Part shown: one piece after another, positions 29,888 through 38,531 of the stretch | Layout of the letters: every line of letters begins with the position of its first letter | Numbering within the stretch: the stretch's first letter is position 1 | Assembly (NCBI RefSeq): GCF_016722925.1 | Contig: NZ_JAEQNC010000011.1 | Location: 110,632 to 174,631 of the forward strand | Reading direction: 5' to 3' | From: Phytoamicus setariae | GTDB taxonomy: Bacteria; Pseudomonadota; Alphaproteobacteria; Rhizobiales; Rhizobiaceae | DNA: 64,000 nt | Notes under the pieces: generated by a model | Told to the model about the DNA's origin: nothing | The model's database searches: none | The model's input: only the letters and a program-made list of their open reading frames with translations | Position numbers and translations under genes: made by a program

Positions 29888-32424
29888 CCGGCAGAACGCT
29901 CCGACAAGTCAGAAATAGCAGCGTCGGCGCAGGGAATGCGGCAGGTTATCCGTGTCCCGAGCCCTGGCGCCGTATCGACCGAGATCGTGCCACGGTGAAG
30001 GTTGACGAAGCTCTTGACGATGGCAAGCCCGAGGCCGGGGCCTGACTTGCGTCCGCCCTTGCCGTCAGATTCAAAGCGATCGAAGATCTTGTCAAGGGTT
30101 TCCAGGGTCATACCCGGGCCTTCGTCGGAGACGGTGAAGACAAACTCCGCGTCTTCACGCCAGCATTTGAGCCCGATGGCCGAACCTTCCGGCGCGAAGT
30201 TGGCCGCGTTGGTGAGCAGCTTGATGAAAATCTGTTTGAGGCGCTGGTGGTCGGCCTGTACAGAACCCAGATCGTGATCGGCAATTATTTTCAGCGTGAC
30301 GTGATTTTCCTGCAGCCGATGGGCGATTTGCAGAGCTACCTCGTCGAGAAGGTCGTTGATCGGCACTGCAGCGTACTGCAGTTCCATGATGCCGGCATCG
30401 ACAGTCGCGAGATCGAGGATATCATTGACCAGCGTCAGCAACAGTGATGACGAATTGGAAATGTGATCGAGATACTCCGCCTGACGATCGGTCAGCCGGT
30501 CCATGCCTGGCGTTCGCAGCAAGTCGGTAAAGCCGATGATGTTGGTCAACGGCGAACGAAGTTCATAAGAGACGTGCTGGACAAAATCGTTCTTCAACTC
30601 GTCGGCCTTGTGCAAGGCATCGTTCTTGTCCTTCAGCGCCCGTTCGGCGCGTGCGCTGTCGGTCACGTTGACGAAGGTTAGCATTGTCTGGGCATTGGGC
30701 AGCGGGATTACCGCATAGTCGAGCACGAGACCGGTCTTGAGTTCCAATTTGCCCGATGTCTGGGTTCGTTCGTCGTTGAAGCTGGTGATGATCCGGGTAA
30801 AGGTCTTCCAGCCGTCAGCCTGTTCGTATGACGGCATGCAGGCAGTCTCTATGGCCCGGATATGGGTTCCCGGTGCGGCTTCGTCCGCGGTGACGCCCCA
30901 GAGCGCCCGGAACGCAGGATTGGAAAGAGTGATTTTGCCGTCCGGCGTGAACACAGCCACCCCTTCGGCGAGATGATCAATCGTTTCGCCCTGTACCTTC
31001 AGCAGTGTGTTGTAGCGGGTCTCGAGATCGACCTGCTCGGTCAGGTTTTCGAAAAACCAAGTCGCGCCGCCCTGCGGACGAGCGGTGGCAAAGACGCGTA
31101 GCGTCTGGCCGTTCGGCAGATGCCAGAGATTGGTATGTGGCTCGATCGAGCGATAGACCGAGAGGATGTTTTCCTTCCAGGTCTTCCAGTTGAGCTGTTC
31201 GGGAAGCCGGCTCGCGGCGCGCAGCCGGTCGAGCAGTTCGCCGTGGCCCGGCAGCGTTTCGAGGAAGGGTATGTCGAGGTCCCAAAGCTGCCGGAAGGCT
31301 TGATTGTAGTACTGCAGCTTCTGGCGTTCGTCGAAGATGGCAACCGGTGTTGCGAGCAGATCGAGGGTTTCCGCGTGGCTTTTGATCGTCCGGCGTAGCT
31401 CGTCGCGTGCGGCTTCGGAACGCGAAACATCAATCGCGATGCCCGCCGAGCCGTTCAAAGTCTTGACGTCGACCACGTCATAGAATGTGCGGTTGCCGTT
31501 GATGACGGTGGAGATCTTGTCACGGAACGGATTGTCGGGCGTGGCGATCGCCTTGATTTTTTCGCGCGTAACCATTTCGAGCAGTTCACGCTTTTCCATC
31601 AGCGCCACATCCGGATTGCTTGCTCCGACAGCCTCTCCATAGGCTTCGTTGATCCAAGTCAGCTCGCCATCACCTGCGCGCTGCCAGCTGGGCATGTCGA
31701 CAGCGTCAAGCAGGGTCTGGAACGTGCGAATGGAGGTTTGCAGCCGGTCACGCTCGATCTGCAGCTCGGCGAGTTCGGCGCGCAGGTTATTGAGCGCCAC
31801 GAAGCGGACGAAGGCGCGACCGCCGGAAACCCGGCCCTGTGCCTCCAGAACTTCCTCGCGATGCGTCTCGACGACCATGTCGAAGAACGATGCATTACCG
31901 CGCAGCTTTTCGATTGCTCTTTCGAGCTCTGTCGCCGAACGGGGTTTGAGCCAACGGCCGAAGGCCAGGAACTCGCGGTCGCTGACTGGGGCGCCCGTTT
32001 CCAGCGGCAGTTGTCCGAGGAACTCCGGCTGTCCGGAAAGCCCGTCCCAGATGACGATGCGACGATTCTTGTCGGCAATCAGAGCCTCATAACGGGATAT
32101 CTGGTTGCGGGCGTCCGAAAGCGCCGTTTGGATAGTGCGGTTCTCGGTTTCGATGGCGCTGCGCTTGCGAGCAAGGGCAAAGGCTGCGACGAGTGACACA
32201 CAGATCAGTCCGGCTGCAGCCGAGAGACTCATGACATTAGCGCTCGAAAGCACGCGCGCTGCGCCGGCTTCGGCGGCCTGTGCGGCGACGGGTATCAGTG
32301 CGGTGGCGGAAAACAGCAGACGGCTGAGCACGGGAGCAAGACGTTTCCGTCTTGCGTCGGTATGGTGCTCCACATTTCCGCGTTCGGAATGTCGGTCCGC
32401 CGACCTTATCTCGTCCGTCTTCAT
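29884..32424 (-). CDS. divL: DivL-type PAS sensor pseudokinase (Tyr in place of the phosphoacceptor His)
   Basis: About 846 aa. An N-terminal hydrophobic stretch and a membrane segment (VMSLSAAAGLICVSLVAAF) precede three or more PAS-like regions (about 230-560), then a dimerisation helix and HATPase domain (SDEGPGMTLETLDKIFDRF; GPGLGLAIVKSFV). The H-box reads HVSYELRSPL: Tyr620 (codon 30565-30567) replaces His, the hallmark of Caulobacter DivL, which acts with DivK and CckA to control CtrA. PleC and related kinases keep His. ATG 32424 is favoured over a TTG at 32460. It is translationally coupled to tsaE/amgK. Confidence 0.88.
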   Translation of the reverse strand: MKTDEIRSADRHSERGNVEHHTDARRKRLAPVLSRLLFSATALIPVAAQAAEAGAARVLSSANVMSLSAAAGLICVSLVAAFALARKRSAIETENRTIQTALSDARNQISRYEALIADKNRRIVIWDGLSGQPEFLGQLPLETGAPVSDREFLAFGRWLKPRSATELERAIEKLRGNASFFDMVVETHREEVLEAQGRVSGGRAFVRFVALNNLRAELAELQIERDRLQTSIRTFQTLLDAVDMPSWQRAGDGELTWINEAYGEAVGASNPDVALMEKRELLEMVTREKIKAIATPDNPFRDKISTVINGNRTFYDVVDVKTLNGSAGIAIDVSRSEAARDELRRTIKSHAETLDLLATPVAIFDERQKLQYYNQAFRQLWDLDIPFLETLPGHGELLDRLRAASRLPEQLNWKTWKENILSVYRSIEPHTNLWHLPNGQTLRVFATARPQGGATWFFENLTEQVDLETRYNTLLKVQGETIDHLAEGVAVFTPDGKITLSNPAFRALWGVTADEAAPGTHIRAIETACMPSYEQADGWKTFTRIITSFNDERTQTSGKLELKTGLVLDYAVIPLPNAQTMLTFVNVTDSARAERALKDKNDALHKADELKNDFVQHVSYELRSPLTNIIGFTDLLRTPGMDRLTDRQAEYLDHISNSSSLLLTLVNDILDLATVDAGIMELQYAAVPINDLLDEVALQIAHRLQENHVTLKIIADHDLGSVQADHQRLKQIFIKLLTNAANFAPEGSAIGLKCWREDAEFVFTVSDEGPGMTLETLDKIFDRFESDGKGGRKSGPGLGLAIVKSFVNLHRGTISVDTAPGLGTRITCRIPCADAAISDLSERSAG

Positions 32425-32778
32425 CAAAGACCAGTCCCCGCAGTCTGTTCCGTCTCGCAATGTGCATGGTGCCCGTTAGGACACCGGGTTCTGCAAGAGA
32501 ACCATCCATGCTTGCCGCCAATTTTCACGCAATGCGACAAGAGGGCCTCAAATCATTGAGGAAACCCATGATCCGCCGCCGGCGCGCAAGTGCTGCCCGC
32601 CTGTTGTCACCGTATCACAGATCGCCCCTTTGCCCTGGGCCCCGCTCAACGGCGTTCGAATCATGTTAAAAAACAATACAATGTAGAACTTTCTTCGCAA
32701 AGAGATTTGGGCAAAAAAGAAGCCACGCCCCTGTTTGAGGCGTGGCATACCAGATCTTGTATGTTGGTTACCTAAATA
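32425..32778. other. Gap between ahcY and divL
   Basis: 354 bases without a supportable gene. It holds the ahcY terminator (32713-32746) and, nearer divL, an AT-rich stretch around 32660-32700 that probably contains the divL promoter. No full CtrA box (TTAA-N7-TTAA) was found. Confidence 0.5.
32713..32746 (-). terminator. ahcY terminator
   Basis: On the - strand an 8-bp stem GCCACGCC/GGCGTGGC (32739-32746 with 32722-32729) is followed by TTCTTTTTT (32721-32713). It lies about 32 bases after the ahcY stop. Confidence 0.88.
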
Positions 32779-34179
32779 TTAATAGCGGTAGTGCTCGGCC
32801 TTGAAAGGCCCCGATTTTTCGACCGAAATATAGTCGGCTTGCTCGTCGGAAAGTTCCGTGAGGCTTACGCCAAGCTTTTCAAGGTGTAGGCGAGCGACCT
32901 TCTCGTCGAGGTGTTTCGGCAGAACGTAGACCTCGTTGGTGTATTCGCCCTTGTTGTTGAACAGTTCGATCTGACCCAGAACCTGGTTGGTGAACGAGGC
33001 GCTCATCACGAACGAAGGGTGGCCAGTGGCGTTGCCAAGGTTGAGCAGGCGGCCTTCCGAGAGCAGGATCATCCGGTTGCCTTTCGGGAACTCGATCATG
33101 TCGACCTGCGGCTTGATGTTGTTCCACTTCAGGTTCCGAAGTGCAGACACCTGGATTTCGTTGTCGAAGTGGCCGATGTTGCCGACGATTGCCATGTCCT
33201 TCATCTCGCGCATATGGTCGATGCGGATGACGTCCTTGTTGCCGGTCGCTGTGATGAAGATGTCGGCGGTCTTGACGACGTCTTCGAGCTTGACGACTTC
33301 ATAGCCATCCATGGCAGCCTGCAATGCGCAGATCGGGTCGATTTCCGTGACCTTGACGCGGGCACCGGCACCCTGCAGCGAGGCTGCGGAGCCCTTGCCG
33401 ACATCGCCGTAACCGCAGACGACGGCGACCTTGCCGGCCATCATCACGTCGGTGCCGCGGCGGATACCGTCAACCAGCGATTCCTTGCAGCCATACTTGT
33501 TGTCGAACTTCGACTTGGTGACGGAGTCGTTGACGTTGATGGCGGGGAAGGGCAGAAGGCCCTTTTCCTGCAGCTGGTAGAGGCGGTGCACGCCGGTGGT
33601 GGTTTCCTCGGTGACGCCCTTGATGGCGTCGCGCTGCTTGGTGAACCAGCCGGGGGACGCCTTCATGCGCTTCTTGATCTGGGCAAAGAGCACTTCCTCT
33701 TCTTCCGATCCGGGGTTCGAAAGTACGTTCTCGCCGGCTTCGGCGCGGGCGCCAAGCAGGATGTACATGGTGGCATCGCCGCCATCGTCGAGGATCATGT
33801 TGGAGAAGCCGCCATCGGTCCACTGGAAGATCTGGTCGGTGTAGGTCCAGTATTCCTCCAGCGTTTCACCCTTGACGGCAAACACGGGGATACCGGCGGC
33901 CGCAATGGCAGCAGCGGCATGATCCTGTGTCGAGAAGATGTTGCAGGAAGCCCAGCGGACTTCGGCGCCGAGCGCAACCAGCGTTTCGATCAGCACGCCG
34001 GTTTGAATGGTCATGTGCAGGGAGCCGGTGATGCGAGCGCCCTTGAGCGGCTTCTTTTCGCCGAATTCCGCGCGCGCAGCCATCAGGCCGGGCATTTCCG
34101 TTTCCGCGATCGTCAGTTCCTTGCGGCCGAAATCGGCAAGCGAGATGTCGGCGACGACATAGTCCTTGGCAGCGGTCAT
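32779..34179 (-). CDS. ahcY: Adenosylhomocysteinase (S-adenosyl-L-homocysteine hydrolase)
   Basis: Hydrolyses SAH to adenosine and homocysteine, closing the methyl cycle. 466 aa. The N-terminus has [15 protein letters not shown] and [16 protein letters not shown]. The NAD-binding signature [17 protein letters not shown] is present, and the C-terminus ends in the family-typical KAEHYRY. No SAH riboswitch was recognised in the short leader; a weak palindromic operator candidate is noted upstream. Confidence 0.98.
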   Translation of the reverse strand: MTAAKDYVVADISLADFGRKELTIAETEMPGLMAARAEFGEKKPLKGARITGSLHMTIQTGVLIETLVALGAEVRWASCNIFSTQDHAAAAIAAAGIPVFAVKGETLEEYWTYTDQIFQWTDGGFSNMILDDGGDATMYILLGARAEAGENVLSNPGSEEEEVLFAQIKKRMKASPGWFTKQRDAIKGVTEETTTGVHRLYQLQEKGLLPFPAINVNDSVTKSKFDNKYGCKESLVDGIRRGTDVMMAGKVAVVCGYGDVGKGSAASLQGAGARVKVTEIDPICALQAAMDGYEVVKLEDVVKTADIFITATGNKDVIRIDHMREMKDMAIVGNIGHFDNEIQVSALRNLKWNNIKPQVDMIEFPKGNRMILLSEGRLLNLGNATGHPSFVMSASFTNQVLGQIELFNNKGEYTNEVYVLPKHLDEKVARLHLEKLGVSLTELSDEQADYISVEKSGPFKAEHYRY

Positions 34180-34305
34180 ACTTTGGTCTCCAGATTGGAT
34201 GTGCTCGGCAACAAATAATTGCCGGAATTCATTTCGCGGATTTTCCGCACGGTAATCGGTGTGCGAGAGCCTTTATCAGGCTTCGTCATCGAAGGCAACA
34301 ATGAT

Positions 34306-34321
34306 ATAAAGAAATGCTTAT
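34306..34321 (-). promoter_or_regulatory. Imperfect palindrome upstream of ahcY (possible operator)
   Basis: ATAAAGAAATGCTTAT: the outer ATAA/TTAT bases pair and the centre does not. ArsR-type SahR regulators control ahcY in several Proteobacteria and use AT-rich palindromes, so this is a candidate. The exact SahR motif was recalled only loosely. Confidence 0.25.
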
Positions 34322-34346
34322 GTGTTTATGGGCGTTGCGTGTCGCG

Positions 34347-34628
34347 CTACATTTCCTCGCCGAACCGATCGGCGATCAGCGCCTCGATGGTGTCAAGCGC
34401 TGCCTGGGCCTCGTTGCCCGCGGCGGTCACCATGATGGAGGAGCCCGGTCCTGCGGCCAGCATCATTAGGCCCATGATCGAGGTGCCGCCGACTGTCATG
34501 CCATCCTTGGAAACGCGGATATCGGCATCGAACGTTTCGACCGTCTGGACGAACTTTGCCGATGCACGCGCGTGCAGGCCGCGCTTGTTGATGATCAGGA
34601 TTTCCCGTTCCAGTCCCGCGCCGTTCAA
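34347..34628 (-). CDS. ptsH: HPr family phosphocarrier protein (PTS/NPr type)
   Basis: 93-aa phosphocarrier. KRGLHARASAKF holds the active His19, and GGTSIMGLMML carries the regulatory Ser region that HprK targets. In rhizobia it belongs to an incomplete, regulatory PTS without sugar permeases. It lies 11 bases after EIIA-Man on the same strand, so both are likely cotranscribed. Confidence 0.95.
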   Translation of the reverse strand: MNGAGLEREILIINKRGLHARASAKFVQTVETFDADIRVSKDGMTVGGTSIMGLMMLAAGPGSSIMVTAAGNEAQAALDTIEALIADRFGEEM

Positions 34629-34639
34629 GAATCAGCCCC

Positions 34640-35041
34640 TTACTTGCCGCTCAGTACACGGCTTGCGACATAGATATACTTGCGGCCGGCTTCCGATGCC
34701 TCGACAAGCGCCTTCTGCATGTCGTTTTCGGCACGCACACCTGCAAGCTTGATCAGCATCGGCAGGTTCATGCCGGCGATGACCTCCGTGTTGCCGCGTG
34801 ACATCACGGAAATCGACAGGTTCGACGGTGTGCCGCCAAACATGTCGGTGAGGATGATGACCCCGCTGCCGTCGTCGGTGCTTGCCACGGCATTCATGAT
34901 ATCCTGCCGTCGCAGATCCATGTCATCGTCAGGCCCGATGGATACTGTCTCGATCGCCTTTTGCGGACCCACAACGTGTTCCAGCGCGGAGCGGAATTCC
35001 TCCGCCAGCCGCCCATGTGTCACAAGCACCAGTCCGATCAT
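34640..35041 (-). CDS. PTS EIIA component, mannose family
   Basis: 133-aa EIIA-Man domain protein. VTHG at residues 7-10 includes the phosphorylated His9; LTDMFGGTPSNL is the family signature. No EIIB, EIIC or EIID gene is in the window, so it most likely passes or senses phosphate for regulation rather than transport. In rhizobia and brucellae such proteins link to HprK and ChvG-ChvI. Confidence 0.93.
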   Translation of the reverse strand: MIGLVLVTHGRLAEEFRSALEHVVGPQKAIETVSIGPDDDMDLRRQDIMNAVASTDDGSGVIILTDMFGGTPSNLSISVMSRGNTEVIAGMNLPMLIKLAGVRAENDMQKALVEASEAGRKYIYVASRVLSGK

Positions 35042-35201
35042 TCTCGGTACAGCTCCTTACTCACTCGGATTCTCGTCCGGGCGCCGCTGTTAACGGAATT
35101 GAGGGGCCACGTCCACCGTCCGGGCGGCCATCATGGCAATGAAAGCCGGAAGTTCAAGTGCAAAATGGAAAATCGGAAGTGAATTGGCGTATTCTGGCAT
35201 C

Positions 35202-35651
35202 CTAACGCCAAACCGGGAATCCGGGTATGAGCGCCTGGAGCAGAAGAAAGGGTTCGGGCGCCGCCCGATCGAGTTGATACAGCGGACAATCAACTCCGGC
35301 AAAAGGGCTCCAGCGCTGATTCTCCTGAGGAATTCGGGTGGAAGCGTCGGGGATTACGAGCTCCAGCGCCAAGCGCAATACAGCATTTTCTATCATGTCC
35401 AGCTGCCCGATGCCGCTACCGCGCAACTCGATCAGGCCACGGATCGTTGCCGGCGCACTGGCGATAATGCGGTCATTTGATGACTCTAGAATAACCTGAT
35501 CATCGCTCACGAGTGTGGCAAAATGTCCCGCCCGCCGAGCAGCAGCAATCAGCCGCAGTGCCATCGATGATTTGCCGATCCCGGATGGCCCCAGCAGGAT
35601 CAGGCCGGTTGTCCCGGCCACAAGCGCCGTCGCGTGGACGTTGAACGGCAT
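35202..35651 (-). CDS. hprK: HPr kinase/phosphorylase, short alphaproteobacterial form
   Basis: 149 aa, about half of the Gram-positive HprK length: only the C-terminal catalytic domain is present. The P-loop is GPSGIGKS at 21-28, and the later RGLIELRGSGIGQLD block corresponds to the family's phosphorylase/HPr-binding signature. It is the normal rhizobial short form, not a broken gene. The ATG overlaps the chvG stop (TGATG), coupling it to the two-component system. A 160-base gap separates it from EIIA-Man. Confidence 0.93.
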   Translation of the reverse strand: MPFNVHATALVAGTTGLILLGPSGIGKSSMALRLIAAARRAGHFATLVSDDQVILESSNDRIIASAPATIRGLIELRGSGIGQLDMIENAVLRLALELVIPDASTRIPQENQRWSPFAGVDCPLYQLDRAAPEPFLLLQALIPGFPVWR

Positions 35652-37438
35652 CAGGATTGGCCTTTTTCAGGCAATGTCAGGATGAACCGGGCTCCGATTC
35701 GCTTGCCGCGAGCGTCGGTAATGTTTTCTGCTTGCAGCGTTCCGCCATGGGCTTCGGCGATCTGGCGGCTGATCGACAGGCCAAGACCGGAGTTCTGGCC
35801 GAACTCTTCGGTATCGGGGCGATCGGTATAGAAGCGTTCGAAAATGCGGTCGATGTTTTCGGCTTCGATCCCCGGACCGTTGTCCTCGATCTCAATAATA
35901 CAGTTCCCCTGGTCTTTGCGCAGCCGAACGGCAACGATGCCGGTCTCGGCTGCCACGAAGGAACGGGCATTTTCGATTAGGTTTGTGATGATCTGCCCAA
36001 GCCGCGATTCGTGACCGACCACAGAGAAATCGCCTTTGCCTGCGCTTTTTCTGTCGACCTGGAATGTAACGGCGACGGTCTTGCCCCTGGACCGTACCTG
36101 GCTCGAAATTTCGACCAGGCTCTCCAGCAGCTTTTGCAGGTCGACCTTCTTGGCGTCGGATCGCGCCAGTTCGGCATCCAGACGCGAGGCGTCGGAAATG
36201 TCCGAGATCAGCCGGTCAAGCCGGCGAACATCGTGCTGGATGATATCGAGAAGCTTCTTCTTCGATTCTTCCGATCGCGCCAGCGGCAAGGTTTCCACCG
36301 CACTGCGAAGCGACGTCAGCGGGTTCTTGAGCTCATGGGAGACATCGGCGGCAAAGCTCTCGATGGCGGCAATTCGATCATAGAGTGCGTTGGTCATGCC
36401 CCGAATTGCGGTGGACAGGTTGCCGATTTCGTCCTGGCGGAACGAGAAGTCGGGGATTTCCTCGCGCGACTTGACACCACGCCGCACCCGGACGGCCGCC
36501 GCCGCCAGCCGCCGCAGTGGATTGGCGATGGTCGAGGACAGCAAAAGCGAGAGGATGACGTTGACCAGGGTGGCGACGCCGAACACGCGCATGATCGCAA
36601 GCCGCTCGCCATGCACGATCTGGTCGATATCACCTGCCTGGGTGGATAGAAGCAGCACGCCGACCACGGCGCGGAAGCGCTGCACGGGCACGGCGACAGA
36701 CACGATCAACTCACCATTTTCGGTGACGCGGACAACGGCGCCGCGCACACCGGTCAGTGCGTTCTTGACTTCAGGGTATATGAGGCCATCGCCCCCTGGG
36801 CTTTCCTTATACAGAGGCAGGTTCGAGGGCTGCAGGATCCGGTTGAACCATGCGGCGAACCGTTCACTGAGCGACTTGGTTTCGGTGTTCACCGGCGGCA
36901 GGTCAAAGCGAAGCACTTGCCCGCGCGAATAGAGGAATCGGGAATCGAGAATGAGGTTGGCATCAGGATCGAAAATGCGCGCCCGCGTGTGCGTCGGCGA
37001 GATGAGCCGCCGCATCACCGGCGCGATCCTTTCGGGATCGATCGGGAATTCCAGGTCTTCGTCATTCGGTACCGGCGTAATCGATTGGCCGGCCTGCAGC
37101 TCCAGAAGTTTCTGCGGGTCGATGGTAATGGAGTTGGTATCGACCTGGGCGGAGGCCGAGACTGCCGCGGCGATGATTTCGCCCTGCGTCAGCAGGCTTT
37201 CGACCTTGGCATCGATCAGTCCTTCGCGGAACTGGTTCAGATACATGATGCCGCCGACCAGAACGACGAGCGCGACGAGATTGAAGAACAGGATCTGCCG
37301 CGTCAGGCTGGAAAACACCGCCTGGCCGAAGAAACGCCTGATATAGAGAAAAGGCCGCGAGACACGAGTCTTGCGTCGTCCGCGGGCTTTTGTTGCCGCA
37401 GGCCTGTCCTTGATGCTCTCCATGTCCGCAACGGTCAT
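35651..37438 (-). CDS. chvG: Sensor histidine kinase ChvG/ExoS
   Basis: 595-aa membrane kinase of the ChvG-ChvI system that responds to acidity and envelope stress and controls exopolysaccharide, virulence and symbiosis genes in rhizobia. It has TM1 at about 45-67, a periplasmic domain to about 280, TM2 about 282-303, a HAMP domain (ANPLRRLAAAAVRVRRG), then SHELKNPLTSLRSAVETLP with the phosphorylated His and an HATPase domain with GLGLSISRQIAEAHGG. The start is at 37438; ATG 37423 is an alternative. In Agrobacterium the periplasmic repressor ExoR binds this protein; exoR is not in the window. Confidence 0.95.
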   Translation of the reverse strand: MTVADMESIKDRPAATKARGRRKTRVSRPFLYIRRFFGQAVFSSLTRQILFFNLVALVVLVGGIMYLNQFREGLIDAKVESLLTQGEIIAAAVSASAQVDTNSITIDPQKLLELQAGQSITPVPNDEDLEFPIDPERIAPVMRRLISPTHTRARIFDPDANLILDSRFLYSRGQVLRFDLPPVNTETKSLSERFAAWFNRILQPSNLPLYKESPGGDGLIYPEVKNALTGVRGAVVRVTENGELIVSVAVPVQRFRAVVGVLLLSTQAGDIDQIVHGERLAIMRVFGVATLVNVILSLLLSSTIANPLRRLAAAAVRVRRGVKSREEIPDFSFRQDEIGNLSTAIRGMTNALYDRIAAIESFAADVSHELKNPLTSLRSAVETLPLARSEESKKKLLDIIQHDVRRLDRLISDISDASRLDAELARSDAKKVDLQKLLESLVEISSQVRSRGKTVAVTFQVDRKSAGKGDFSVVGHESRLGQIITNLIENARSFVAAETGIVAVRLRKDQGNCIIEIEDNGPGIEAENIDRIFERFYTDRPDTEEFGQNSGLGLSISRQIAEAHGGTLQAENITDARGKRIGARFILTLPEKGQS

Positions 37439-37491
37439 TCCGTGCTTGCCTTTGTCGTCACACGCCGCTGCGCTTCATCCTATCACAGAAG

Positions 37492-38223
37492 TCAGCTGCC
37501 CGGGCCTTCGCGGAAGCGGTAGCCGACACCATAGAGCGTTTCGATCATGTCGAAATCGTCGTCCGCCATCTTGAACTTCTTCCTGAGGCGCTTGATGTGG
37601 CTATCAATGGTGCGGTCGTCAACATAAACCTGTTCGTCATAGGCAGCATCCATGAGGGCGTCGCGGCTCTTGACGACGCCGGGGCGCAACGCCAGCGCAT
37701 GAAGAATAAGGAATTCCGTGACCGTCAGTGTTACCGGCAGGCCTTTCCATGTGCAGGTATGGCGCTCCTGATCCATGACGAGCAGGCCCCGTTCGAGCGA
37801 TTTGGTCTGCACAGTGCCGGGCTTGGCTGGTGCCGCCGTACCGCTGGCTGCCGCCTCGCGGTTTGCAACACGCCGCAGCACGGCCTTGACGCGCTCGACA
37901 AGCAGCCGTTGGGAAAACGGTTTGGTGATGAAGTCGTCGGCCCCCATCTTGAGGCCGAAGAGTTCGTCGATTTCTTCGTCCTTGGACGTCAGGAAGATAA
38001 CTGGCAGGTCGGATTTTTGGCGCAGCCGGCGCAGCAACTCCATGCCATCCATGCGCGGCATCTTGATGTCGAAGATTGCAAGCTGCGGCGGCCGTTGCAG
38101 CAGACCATCCAGCGCCGATGCGCCGTCGGTATAGGTTTCCACCTTGTAGCCTTCGGCTTCCAATGCGATCGATACCGAAGTCAGAATGTTGCGGTCGTCA
38201 TCGACCAGCGCGATTGTCTGCAT
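37492..38223 (-). CDS. chvI: Response regulator ChvI
   Basis: OmpR/PhoB-type regulator, 243 aa. The receiver domain (1-120) has the acidic pocket VDDD at 7-10 and phosphorylated Asp52 in [10 protein letters not shown]. The winged helix is at about 140-240 ([20 protein letters not shown]). ATG 38223 follows a GGAGAATCTT ribosome site, so 24 upstream in-frame codons are rejected. It heads a chvI-chvG-hprK run and is divergent from pckA, which in Agrobacterium is linked to ChvG-ChvI. Confidence 0.96.
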   Translation of the reverse strand: MQTIALVDDDRNILTSVSIALEAEGYKVETYTDGASALDGLLQRPPQLAIFDIKMPRMDGMELLRRLRQKSDLPVIFLTSKDEEIDELFGLKMGADDFITKPFSQRLLVERVKAVLRRVANREAAASGTAAPAKPGTVQTKSLERGLLVMDQERHTCTWKGLPVTLTVTEFLILHALALRPGVVKSRDALMDAAYDEQVYVDDRTIDSHIKRLRKKFKMADDDFDMIETLYGVGYRFREGPGS

Positions 38224-38531
38224 AAGATTCTCCAGCCTGTTTACGGTCTGCCCGCATCGCGGCGCGCGATGGTCATGAGTATAAACGTGGAACAAATTGT
38301 GGCAAACCCCAAATCGGGCCGATTTTTATACTATGTCTGGCCGTTCCATTTTTCACAATAAAGTCAACGAAACCCGGCCCAGTTCAAACGATTTAAAAAA
38401 TGTGACAAATATTTAAATCGATTAAATCATTGATACTATTAACTTAATTACGTTTCCTCCACTTGTGTTTTAGAAAAACCTATGTCTATTAACGACTATT
38501 CACGCTGTTCTCACTGGGAAAGGATTACGCC
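38224..38531. promoter_or_regulatory. AT-rich divergent control region chvI / pckA
   Basis: 308 bases, distinctly AT-rich against the GC-rich surroundings from about 38380 to 38480. An inverted repeat with perfect 9-bp arms (CGATTTAAA at 38389-38397, TTTAAATCG at 38412-38420) is followed by a second imperfect palindrome centred on ATCGAT (38418-38423). These are candidate regulator sites for pckA. No clear ChvI motif could be assigned. Confidence 0.4.

Noticed and set aside
32911..34218. 435-codon open frame on the + strand opposite ahcY
   Set aside because: Antisense shadow of ahcY, with low-complexity Val/Asp/Gly-rich translation and no ribosome site.
34180..34346. SAH or SAM riboswitch before ahcY
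   Set aside because: The leader is short and I could not fold it into the conserved core of any known SAH/SAM class.
35202..35651. hprK considered as a truncated pseudogene
   Set aside because: Its short length is normal for alphaproteobacterial HprK; P-loop and C-terminal signature are intact and the frame is open.
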